Source: Erigeron canadensis (lineage: Eukaryota > Streptophyta > Magnoliopsida > Asterales > Asteraceae). Taken from it: a stretch of DNA of 64,000 nt. The notes beneath the pieces were generated by a model. The model was not told where the DNA came from, made no database searches, and saw only the letters and a program-made list of their open reading frames with translations. The number at the start of each line of letters is the position of its first letter. Within the stretch, counting starts at the first letter, position 1. Positions 1-9,344 of the stretch are shown piece after piece. The stretch spans positions 19,902,735 through 19,966,734 of the forward strand of contig NC_057769.1 in assembly GCF_010389155.1 (NCBI RefSeq). Direction: 5' to 3'. A program made the position numbers and the translations under genes.

Positions 1-1831
1 TGACTAAAATGTAAGGTTGAAATTGTTGGTACAAACGTTATAGCATAGTGTTGTGTGTTTGTGAGATGAGAAATGAAACCGGATAAGAATGATCCGTTAG
101 CATGTTCAAACATCTAAAGGATTAATGAAATGTATCATTTTTCGGATTTCCTATGTATCATTGAGATTTGCACAAAGCAATACTCTAATCATTTCGGTCT
201 GCGGCTTTTCAACCACGAGATTGCTTCAAAGAATATAAATCATGGTTAGTACAACCGAAGCGTTCGATAACCACAATCTTTTATCCTTAAAGACTTTTAT
301 GAAATAACCGAGGTCACATTTAGACTTCTCGTTAACTCAATAACCACATAAATGTAATTATGAGACCTACTTTCAACGTTGGAAAAGATGTTAGCATTGG
401 TAGGATTTCCATTTGATCATCGTGAAATATCAATTAAGATATCACTACAAATGTTCCGGCTATATTACAAAGATAAACAATAATATCACAAAGATATGAC
501 TCGAATGTGTCCTAAAGAAATGGATAATGATCAACTTAATGACCAATGAAGATAGCTCTAGACACAATGTGATCAAATGAAGTCGGGTACTGGAGCAGAG
601 TGTCGCCCTTTTTCAATATCAACAACTTCCAAATGAAGAGTCAATAGAAATTTGAAAATCTCCGTAAGAATTGAAACAAGTATTTGTTAAGAAACACTTG
701 AGTGGTTAGGTAAAGATGCGCATCGCTTCAATGGGTTAATGAAGACTTTTTCAATATCGATAATATCGAGATATCAACAAATGACATCCGATAGAAACTT
801 GTTTTACCCGGCGATTTGAGAATTTAGGGAAGGGTATTATTTCTTTTAACCCTTTTCTCTCAACATATCACCTTAACCTGTCACTTTTCAACTTTACTTC
901 CTCCATCCTATTTGCACAAAAACATCATCACTCAAAATACCCTCACTATCTAATGAAAGAAGTGAATACTCCGGGGTTAGAACTCATCAGCGATGATGAA
1001 ATTCATGGAGTGAATTAACCGCTCATGTGCAAACTAATCACCGAACTTCAATTGATTGAAAATCATTTGAATATCATCAAACGTTTGTAGAAAATGTTTA
1101 AAATATATTTGAAGTTTTGGGAGTTTTTGAAATCACAAACTCCTCCTTAATCTATGCAAGAATAGATCAAAATGTTTTCCATAGAAAGGTGGAGCAAAAA
1201 TCGGTTTTTGTGAAATCAAAAAGAGTAAAATCTTTTTTGTGATATTTTCAGAAAACTTGAGAGTCTATTGTGAACAAGATTTTTCAATTGAGAAGCACAC
1301 AGTTTTGCTTCAACAACAATGTTCATAGTACGACTGCTAGGGAGTACAACAAGGCTTTCAATCCGTCACATCTTACATCAACAAGTTGGAGGCAATAAAA
1401 CAGTTAAGTAAACTTTAACTCAATCAATTGTTCAAAATGAGACAACTAGGGAGTACACAAAGGCGTTCGATCCTTCACTTCTCATATCAACAATTGAGAG
1501 TTTGAAAAACTTTATTTGAAAGCAATTAACTGCTATTACACATACATATTCATATAAGACTACTTGGAAGTACACAAAGGCGTTCGATTCCTTGTTGTCT
1601 TATATCAATCTATATGTATAACAACAGGATCCTAGAATGTATAAACATTCTAAAATAAATAAAGCATTGAAGAACGGGTTATACACAGAGTATGTATAAG
1701 CCACTTTAAAATAAATAAAATCTTTTTGTTTATTTTTGAAAATTTATATTTTTGTATTTGATTTTATCTTTTCAAATTTTGTATTTTAATTTTCTAGAAT
1801 GTGTCAAGAATTCCTTCAAAAGTAAAATGAT
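1..1831 (-). other. 3' UTR of element A (partial)
   Basis: There is no reading frame here. Positions 1 to about 735 match the reverse complement of B's 3' UTR (about 16510-17260). The next 1.1 kb (about 735-1860) has no counterpart in B, which carries a deletion there. This A-only part holds three conserved stem-loops (1302-1618), a small perfect hairpin around 1634-1652 (TAGAATG paired with CATTCTA) and another at about 1678-1703. Confidence 0.7.
1302..1618 (-). repeat. Three tandem stem-loops with a conserved core
   Basis: Units lie at 1302-1401, 1424-1497 and 1544-1618. Each has a core of about 28 bases (1337-1364, 1446-1473, 1564-1591) sharing GGAGTACAC-AAGGCGTTCGATCC with few changes. 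Each core is flanked by arms that pair with each other but differ between units. The outer arms are GTTTTGCTTCAAC with GTTGGAGGCAATAAAAC in unit 1, CAATTGTT with AACAATTG in unit 2, and ATATAAGAC with GTCTTATAT in unit 3. The element is transcribed from the minus strand, so the RNA is the reverse complement. Function is unknown. Confidence 0.65.
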
Positions 1832-3115
1832 TTAAGTTTCAAGATTTAACATACCAAGCTTGGAGAGAAGAAAGTTAAACGTCTTTTCATCCAATGGTTT
1901 TGTGAACAAATCTGCAAGTTGATAGTCAGTTCCCACAAAGTAGAGCTCCATGTCACCTTTCTCAATATGATCTTTGAGAAAATGATATCTAACATCAATA
2001 TGCTTTGATCGAGAGTGGTTTACTGAGTTGACTGCAATAGCAATGACATTCTGAGAGTCACAATAGATAGGGATATGATCATATTTCAGACCATAATCAG
2101 TTAGTTGTGTCTTCATTTATAAAACTTGAGCACAACAACTAGCCGCAGCCACATATTTAGCTTCGGCCGTTGATAGTGACACATAATTCTGTTTCTTGGA
2201 AGACCAACTCACAATTTTATCACCTAAAAATTGTAAAGTACCGGAAGTGCTCTTGCGATCGAGCTTACAGCCTGCATGATCTACATCTGAATAAGTAGTT
2301 AGATTGAATCCAGTATCCCTAGGATACCAGAGACCTAAATTGGGTGAACCCTTCAGATAACGAAAGATTCGTTTCACAGCTTGATAATGTAAATCAGTTA
2401 GAGCAGCTTGATATCTAGCACACATACATGTTGCAAACATTATATCTGGGCGAGATGCTTTTAGATACAACAGCGAACCAATCATACTTCGATATCTCTT
2501 TTGGTCAAATGGTTTCCCATTTTTATCAGCATTTATGTTTGTTCGAGCAGCCATTGGGGTAGAAATTGAAGAACATGAAGTCATATCAAACTTTTTCAAC
2601 ATGTCATGTATGTATTTACCTTGTGATATAAAAATACCATTTGGTAATTGTTTGATTTGAAGACCCAAAAAATAGTTCGTTTCCCCGATCATGCTCATTT
2701 CAAAATGACTAACCATAAGAGATGAAAAGTTTTGGCAAAAAGTTTGACTGGTCGACCCAAAGATAATGTCATCAACATATATTTGGACAAGTAGAACATG
2801 CTTACCTTGTTTGCGAATGAACAAGGTAGGGTCAATTGTGCCTTTGGTAAAGCCACCTCTTAGTAAGAAAGTAGTTAAGGAATCATACCATGCGCGGGGT
2901 GCTTGCTTAAGACCGTATAGAGCCTTATCTAACCTATAGACATGGTTCGGCCTTTGAGGATCAAAAAATCCTCCTGGTTGATCAACGTAAACTTCTTCTT
3001 TGAGGTCACCATTCAAAAAGGCAGTCTTCACATCCATTTGAAACACATACACATTTGGAGCAAAAGTTCTTCTTTGGAATGCGACATAAGCTAAGAATAT
3101 TCGAATGGCCTCCAT
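1832..3115 (-). pseudogene. Element A reverse transcriptase and RNase H (broken)
   Basis: From the 3115 end the frame reads copia RT ([13 protein letters not shown], then [12 protein letters not shown], then the catalytic YVDDIIFGS). RNase H follows ([20 protein letters not shown]), with its tail at 1832-2116 (DSQNVIAIAVNS, SKHIDVRYHF, ADLFTKPLDE). RT copies the RNA genome and RNase H degrades the template. The two frames are split at about 2117 by a stop where B has a Trp codon, two base changes away. The C-terminus after FTKPLDE is the normal one that B lacks. About 13 extra residues sit in the N-terminal RT part relative to B. Confidence 0.85.
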
Positions 3116-3146
3116 TCTTGCAACTGGAGCAAAAGTTTCGTCGAAG

Positions 3147-3673
3147 TCAATACCAGGTTATTTGGCAATAACCCTTTGCAACAAGTCGAGCTTTATTCCT
3201 TACTACCACTCCATTTGCAAGAGAAAGTGCAACAAGACACTTGTTTACTGAAGTACGGGTAATTACTACGGCTTGTAGATCTCCAATTATTTGATCAATA
3301 TGATGGTCTTTCAGCATACGTGCCCATTTGTGATTATGAGGAAGAGGATCTTGTTGTTGAATATCAACATCATCATCATTAAAACTTGGGTTTTGTTGAG
3401 AGATGGAATCATAACTTGGTAGAATTCTTTCCTCATAAGCTGGATGATCAAAGTCAAGTGGCACATACACATTTGGAGTGTTCAATGGATTTGTTGTCTA
3501 AGTAATGCGAGGAGGTTGTTCTTGAACATTCTCTTGAGAAGAATTATCAGGTTAGGATGGTGTTCTTGAACATTCTCTTGAGAAGAATTATCAGGCAATT
3601 GATGTTTTGGAATAACCAACAAAATAACCTTCATCACCTTTCTTCTCGAACTTTCCAAGATTCTCCCGATCAT
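3147..3673 (-). pseudogene. Element A integrase-RT linker, internally deleted
   Basis: This is the region between integrase and RT. It contains the low-complexity linker (HPAYEERILPSYDS and similar) and the first RT residues ([12 protein letters not shown]). Compared with B at 14760-15250, the block encoding the start of the RT domain is missing, and the reading passes straight from CLVALSLA to [12 protein letters not shown] second short frame at 3482-3673 carries a locally duplicated stretch (TTCTTGAACATTCTCTTGAG occurs twice near 3510-3590). The RT is therefore N-terminally defective. Confidence 0.7.
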
Positions 3674-3818
3674 TCAAAGTGTAACAAACACACCCAAATA
3701 TATGAAAGTAGTTGATGTTGGGTTTGCGTTTGTTAATAACCTCATAAGGAGTCTTTTCGAAACGCTGATTGATGATGGACCAATCATGAGTGTGACAAGC
3801 AGTGTCAACAGCTTCAGC

Positions 3819-4511
3819 CTACATATTGGATGGCAATTTGGAATAAGCAAGCATTGTCCTTGCTGCTTCCACTAGCGTTCGATTTCTCCTTTCAACAACA
3901 CTGTTTTGTTGTGGGGTGCGAACTGCTGAGAATTGATGAGTAATGCCTTTGGATTTGCAAAATTCATCAAAAATGGCATTCTTGAACTCAGTACCGTTAT
4001 CCGAACGGATGTAACAAACTGGAAGTTGAAGATTTACTTGAGTAGTAGTGATAAAATTGATCAAAATCTGAGTTGTTTCATCTTTGGATGCAAGGAACTT
4101 GACCCAAGTATATCTTGAATAATCATCAACAATAACCAAGATGTATTTCTTCCCAATTCGGCTTTGTACTTTCATCGGCCCACAAAGATCCATGTGAAGC
4201 AAATGAAGAGGTGCTAATGAGTTTGGAGATTTCTTCGATTTATGAGAAGCTCTCTTAATCTTCCCAACAGCACAAGAAGGACAAACATGCTCACTTTCAT
4301 ACTTATAGTCAGGGAAGCCTTCAACAAGATGCTTGTTGACCAAAGTATTGATAGTTTGAAAATTTAGATGAGAAAGCCTTCTATGCCATAACCAAGAACT
4401 CTTTGATGTAGCCTTTGAAATGAGACAAATATTATCGGTTGGTTGGTTATCATCGAGATTGATGGTAAAAAGATTATCATCACGATCACCGCAAAGAATG
4501 TCTAACTCCAT
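3819..4511 (-). pseudogene. Element A integrase (partial)
   Basis: This is copia integrase, which inserts the cDNA into the genome. It shows the pre-integrase zinc-binding domain (LWHRRLSHLNFQ, then CPSCAVGKIKR) and the catalytic core. The core has the first Asp in MDLCGPM, the second in IRSDNGTEF and the Glu in SVVERRNRTL, so the DDE triad is intact. The C-terminal part is lost by a frameshift near 3819. It overlaps the protease-containing frame to its right by a few bases through a premature stop after DGV. Confidence 0.85.
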
Positions 4512-4806
4512 CTAGAGTTTGGACTTTACAATGAGATTGTCGAAAAAGAACTTGAAGATTGTTGTCACAGAATTGTCCAACACTGAACAAGTTATGACTT
4601 AATCCTTCAACATAATGAACTTTCTTGATGACAATTCCATTTCTTTCAATGTCTCCATAACCTAAGATAGGAGCGAAATTGTTGTTTCCAAAGCGAACTA
4701 TTCCCATGAATCGTTCAACAAAATTCTTGAGCAAAACTTTATTTCCAGTCATGTGCTTCGAACACCTGGAATCGAGTATCCAAACACAGATGGTTATTTC
4801 CTGCAA
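4486..4806 (-). pseudogene. Element A protease
   Basis: This is retropepsin-like aspartic protease of the copia type, which cleaves the polyprotein. The active-site box reads WILDSRCSKHMTG, where B has the standard DSGCSKHMTG, so the Gly after the catalytic Asp-Ser is replaced by Arg and activity is doubtful. The domain continues to the conserved HYVEGLSHNLFSVGQFCD region that leads into integrase. It begins just after a conserved stop and spacer (see the findings). Confidence 0.8.
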
Positions 4807-4816
4807 TCAAAGATAT

Positions 4817-5802
4817 TTAACCGACTTTAGGTACCCACTTGAAGACGGGTCCTTGATGGTTAGTTAAAATAGGCAGGGTATATAACTTAGGAAATGCATT
4901 CAAACATGCTTTTGAATCAACATAAGCATTAATAAGCACATCATCAATAAGCACATTTGGATAAAAAGTACGAACATTCACATGAGTATTAAAGGTAACA
5001 TGTCTACAAGCATTCACATCAACTACACGAATACATGAATTAAAATTGTTTACAAGCTCACAAGGCCTTGCCTGCACAGTTAACATTGTTCAACAAAGAT
5101 GAATTCTTTGAATTAATAGGAACACACTTCTTCCTATTACCAGCCTTTCTCCTTCGTCTTTTCTCATTTTTCTCAACATGCTTTTGATTATTAGTGAACT
5201 TAGGTACTAATGTCTTAGCAACCCCATTTAGCACTACTATTTATGCTCTTTCCACTTGTTTAATTGAAACTAAGAAGATGAGAACGAGGGGATTTAAACA
5301 CTTTCATCCTTTTAGAATCTTTTGGAGGTGAGAAAACTTCTTGCTTCTTTGGTTTATCATGAGAGAACCATCCATATCTATCCCTATATCTAGTTGTACC
5401 ATTAGATGTATCCTTAGTTAGCAAAACTGAGCTAGACTTAGACACCTTAGGTAAAGAACTAGATTGAGAGGTAGATGAAGAAGCATTAGGATAGTCTTTT
5501 GGAAGTTTCACTTTGATATACTTTGATCTGGGTGTGTTTTCAGCTTGTTCCTTTTTGACATGTTTAACCGGGGTAGGAAACTTTGGTTCTAACTTAATGG
5601 TCTTTGGTTCAGTCTTGACGAGTTTGGACTTAACTTGTTCCTTTGGGTAATATGAAGTTGGAGCTTTGGACAATGGATTTTGAGATTCCTCTTTTGTTTC
5701 AACTTTGATTTTGGTAGATTCAATCTTTTTCTCAGTTTCTGAATCAAAAACATATTCTCCCTCCATGAATTTATCAAAATCATCTTTTGTGAAAGATTTC
5801 AA
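4817..5802 (-). pseudogene. Element A gag-derived C-terminal linker
   Basis: Two frames (5260-5802 and 4817-5086) correspond to B at 12100-13107. The first is very rich in Lys, Ser and Pro and includes FTKDDFDKFMEGEYVFDSE and a TRYRDRYGWFS block. The second includes HVTFNTHVNVRTFYPNVL and ends WVPKVG at a conserved stop just before the protease. This is the long linker between gag and protease. I cannot assign it an enzymatic function. Confidence 0.6.
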
Positions 5803-5885
5803 TGGAGGTTGATTGTTTCAAATTCTTTTGAAAATCAGGAATCTTGATGTCCAACTTCACATCATAGGTAGTCTCGGAAATTAGG

Positions 5886-7071
5886 TCAACTTGAACTGAC
5901 ACATCTTTGGTCTCACAAGAAAATTGAGTAGATGTATCAACACCTATACTAGCACTAAGCTTAGGGTTAACAACTAACCCATCAATAGATTTGCATGTGA
6001 AAAACCTATAGAAGTACTATATCAAAACTAAACTATGCGCAAGTTCTTCATCAGATAAATCAGATTGCACATAATCATTAGCTCTAAAGGTAGCAGTATT
6101 TTGACAAGTACATTCAATAGAATCAGTCAAGGTCTGAGTGGAGGTATTGGTAGATGAATCACAAGTAGCCTGGGTAGAATGGTCTACTAAAGTACTTAGG
6201 TCAGTTTGAGTAGAAACATTCACACAAACTTTCTTAGTATCAACAACACTAAATTTATCCTCTGAATTCGGACTTTTAGACTTTAGGTGATTAATAACTT
6301 TTTGTTGAGATTCCACCTTTTGTTGTAAACCTTCTATTTGTTTTCTAAAAATGTGGCTGGAACATACATTTTAGTTGGTTTAGGTGGAGTACCGTCAGAC
6401 TCTTGGTTTAGAAAATTTGATGCAATCTCTTCCAATTTAAAAGTTGAAGATTCTTTAGTTTTGTATGAAGCATTTAGAGCATCATAATTAACCAGAAATT
6501 CATCTTTTGGTATTCTCTCAACTTCATCAGTCTCAAATTCGTCATCGAATGGACGAATACATTGTTGTATCATACCAAGTCGAAGGAATTTTTCATCATA
6601 CAAAGGTTCAATTTCTTCTTTGGCTTTTTGTAATGGTGTGATATTCTCAAATCCCAACCCGAGAAGAAGATCCTTTTTGTCAATTTTTGACTTGTTGAAA
6701 TAGGCAGTGAAATCCAAGAGAGGATTTTGTTCAACTTTATATAACTTTTCTTGACAGAAAAATATATTCTTTTTAAATTCCTCAACTTGTTTATCAAGAT
6801 TCTCAATCTCAATGCCTTTTAGAAAACAATTATGATTTAAGTCGGAAATCTTTTTTTCGAGTTCAACATTGTTTGGTTTAGCTTCTTATAGCTTTATATT
6901 AAGAATATCAATATCCATTTGTCTAGCATTTGCCCGAAGCCATTCATTGGTCTTTTGAGTTTCAAGATCTTGATTGGATTTTTCAAGATTATGAATGGTC
7001 TTTTCAAGATTGTGACATTTTTGTAATAATTTAGAATCAGGAAAGACATTCAACTCACATTCTTTAACCAA
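5886..7071 (-). pseudogene. Element A TQT-motif and coiled-coil region
   Basis: Frames at 6886-7071, 6334-6717 and 6017-6316 (extending to about 5886) correspond to B at 10780-12050. The upstream part is heptad-like and rich in Leu, Glu, Lys and Asn, probably a coiled coil. The downstream part carries VSTQTDL, a degenerate HSTQAT, TSTQTLTD, DTSTQFS and DVSVQVD. These resemble LC8-binding motifs. Binding of Sirevirus Gag to LC8-family proteins is established; its relevance here is inferred. Several frameshifts interrupt the region. Confidence 0.6.
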
Positions 7072-7151
7072 AATTTTATCTTTATATGATTAAATATCTT
7101 GTTTAATAGCATAATGTTCAAAAAGTAATTTTGAATGTTCTTCAAGAAGTT

Positions 7152-8025
7152 TTAAAAGTCACTTTTAGAAAATGAAATGCTACTTTTTAACTTTTTGTTT
7201 GTTTTGGCTAAAGATTTGATATGAGTTGTCAAGTTTGACAAAACTAATCTACATGACTCTTTATCTTTAATCAATGAAAAAGTAGAGTTGAGATTTACCT
7301 CATCATCTGGGTATTCATCATCAGTGCTTTCTGCTTCAAAGACATTGTCCTTGGCCAACCTCGTCATAAGGCAAACATTAGCAGAGAGATCTTCATCTTC
7401 GTCATCTGAGAGTAATAGCCATTTGTCATCTTCAGCGAGCAATGCATGTCCTGCTTCAACTTGTTTGGCTAATAGCATCTTCTGCTTGTAATACTCGTAG
7501 TTCCGCTTTCGAGGTTGCTTGCAATCAATAGCAAAATGACCAGTAACACCACAATTGTAGCACTTTTTGTCTGATGCCTTACCCTTCTCAACAACTTGTT
7601 TGTCATTACCTTCCTTCTTTTCACCGTGCTTTGATCCACTTGCTTCATTTTGCTCATAACTCTTCGGATGATAGTGTTCCTTCTTGGGAAATGCACTTGT
7701 AGAAGAAGTGTGGAGATTGTTGTTTGTTGGCCTCGCTTTGTAAAATTTTCTCTTGAAATGCTTTGTTACCGCGACAAGAGCTTGATATAGATCATCTGAG
7801 ACACCATCTCTTGTAGCCAGCATATCATCTCCCTCCTCATCTGATGAAGAAACAACTACCATTTGCTTCTTAAGAGCTTCAGAAACCTTCCTCTCAACAA
7901 TCAATGCCAAAGGATCAGAAGATACAACTTTTGGCATTTTGCTTGATGAAGCTTTGTTTAGAACTTGGTGTTCATTGAGTTTGAAGGATTCATAAAGAGT
8001 ATGTATGGTGAACTTAGTCAGATTT
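7152..8025 (-). pseudogene. Element A gag, C-terminal part with zinc knuckle
   Basis: This is the nucleocapsid part of copia gag. CYNCGVTGHFAIDC is a CX2CX4HX4C knuckle that binds the RNA genome. Upstream are an acidic SSSDEEGDD segment and ERKVSEALKKQ. The frame is open up to the insertion point at 8025, where it is cut by element B. The missing N-terminal half resumes at 18510 on the other side of B. Confidence 0.85.
8021..8025. repeat. Target-site duplication of element B (left copy)
   Basis: GATTT lies immediately before the TGTTAG start of B's 5' LTR. The same GATTT follows the LTR end at 18510-18514. Removing B rejoins A's gag frame at QNLTKF. Confidence 0.9.
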
Positions 8026-8260
8026 TGTTAGAAATCCAAAAATAGTGATACATTGTAATTTAAGTTATGGACTTACTTGTTGTTAAGTCATGTGTTGATG
8101 ATTTCTAAGGAACAAACACACATCTTTCATACCATTACACCTAAATAACACACACTTGATCCCAATTCTCTCTTAACACACACACAAACACCAAGAACAC
8201 ACACTCACACTAAACCGCCATTGTTGATGTGAATTCGAGTGATAAAATCGTGTTGTTACA
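8026..8260 (+). repeat. 5' LTR of element B, promoter region deleted
   Basis: It begins TGTTAGAAATCC and ends TGTTGTTACA. Compared with the 324-bp 3' LTR it lacks about 94 bases, replaced by a short AACAA filler after TTTCTAAGG. The missing piece includes the TATA box (TATAAATAG in the 3' LTR), so this LTR probably cannot start transcription. Confidence 0.92.
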
Positions 8261-8262
8261 TG

Positions 8263-8275
8263 TGGTAAAAGAGCA
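8263..8275 (+). promoter_or_regulatory. Primer-binding site of element B (tRNA-iMet type, two mismatches)
   Basis: TGGTAAAAGAGCA lies two bases after the LTR end. It matches the usual plant copia site TGGTATCAGAGCA at all but two positions. Element A keeps the exact sequence at the equivalent place (20353-20365). Confidence 0.85.
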
Positions 8276-9343
8276 AAACATCTTTTTGATCTCGATCCAT
8301 AACTGAATTCAATCACAATTCATCAAACAATCACCTTTTAATTCTGTTTTTAATCCTGTTTTTGTTCGGTTTTAAAATCACTGAAAATTCAAAAATAACC
8401 TCTCAAATCACATAAAATCACAAATGTTTGTTCACCGTTCGATTTCTCATAGTTAATTACATAATCCTCTCAAGTTTCGTGTTCTAATTCGATCTGGATC
8501 AAAAGTTCAGATTTTGAGTTTTTGGCGCTAAAATTTGAGATTTGATTCTGTTGAGTTATAAGCTGAAGTGTGTTAATTGGATCGTTGCTAAGGTGAAAAC
8601 AAACTGTTTGCAAGTGGTTTCATGTTCCAATGCTCAGAAAATCAAAAGATATTGAAGTTTTAAAAATCGTCAATGGAGTTGTTCATGTTCAGAGGTTGAA
8701 GACAGACATTGTGAAGCTAAAACGATCTTATTTAGATCGTTTCAGTTTTTTTCTTGATACTTATATTTCAGTATTGTGGCTTGTAAAACGATACAATTTA
8801 GATAGTTTTGACAAGTGTGGTTGTGGTGTGAAGAATTGATTGTGGCTAACTGATCCTTTGGATTGGTTTTGGTCAATTCAATTTCTTGAAAATAATCAAG
8901 TTTTGGTGAAATTCTGTGAAGAAATCCAAAACGATCTTTTTTAGATCGTTTCAGACTTTGAAAAACCAAAACAATCCCTTTTAGATCGTTTCAGTTTTGG
9001 TGAATCCAAAACGATCTCTTTTAGATCGTTTCATCTTTCACTCAAACAAATTCCTGGTTTGATTACTTCTTGGGTAACTGATCTTCGTGATTGGTTTTGC
9101 TCAATTCATTCCATTACATTTCATACCAAAACTCTGTCCAAATTCATTCAGAATACATAGAATTTCTCATCCAAAATTTAATTTAGATCGTTTCATTTCC
9201 AATCAAAATTTAGATCGTTTCAATTCCTTTATCAATTTAGATCGTTTTTCTATCTTTCCAACTTTAGATCGTTTCATTATATCTCATTTTAGATCGTTTC
9301 ATACTTTCTTCAAAAATCAATTCAATTCTCAAATCAATTTCTA
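8276..9343 (+). repeat. Element B leader with array of palindromes
   Basis: The 1.07-kb leader between primer site and gag has no long conserved frame. It carries five inverted repeats of the form AAACGATC, 5-8-base spacer, GATCGTTT at 8719-8742, 8785-8809 (degenerate), 8928-8951, 8968-8991 and 9008-9031. Five half-units TTTAGATCGTTTC lie between 9182 and 9300. A second palindrome type (ACTGATCC with GGATTGGTT) is at 8848-8872 and 9075-9100. Roles in dimerisation, packaging or translation are possible but unproven. Confidence 0.8.
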
Positions 9344-9344
9344 A
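9087..9344 (+). other. Small upstream ORF abutting gag
   Basis: This 85-codon open frame ends TAA, and the last A is the first base of the gag ATG (TAATG overlap). Its second half reads LDRF repeatedly because the palindrome half-units fall in this frame. No homologous frame is evident in element A's leader, so it may be fortuitous. If translated, it could affect gag initiation by termination-reinitiation. Confidence 0.3.

Larger units (their letters stand above)
1..8025 (-). mobile_element. Element A, Sirevirus-like Ty1/copia retrotransposon, 3' portion
   Basis: This is the 3' part of a minus-strand copia element. Read on the minus strand it gives part of gag with a CCHC knuckle, a coiled-coil and TQT-motif region, protease, integrase, reverse transcriptase and RNase H, then a long 3' UTR. 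Its gag N-terminus, leader, primer site and 5' LTR lie at 18510-20675, displaced by insertion of element B. Position 1 aligns with about position 17260 of B, so the remaining 3' UTR and the 3' LTR lie left of the window. Many stops and deletions make it non-functional. The Sirevirus assignment is inferred from the long gag extension, the TQT motifs and the multiple polypurine tracts of sister element B; the LTR is short for that lineage. Confidence 0.85.

Noticed and set aside
1302..1618. The stem-loop cores as tRNA T-arms or hammerhead ribozymes
   Set aside because: GCGTTCGATCC looks like a T-arm but is on the antisense strand and no acceptor or anticodon arms fit. The hammerhead core CTGATGA with GAAA is absent.
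9087..9344. LDRF repeats as a protein repeat domain
   Set aside because: The repeats come from palindrome half-units in the DNA and have no counterpart frame in element A.
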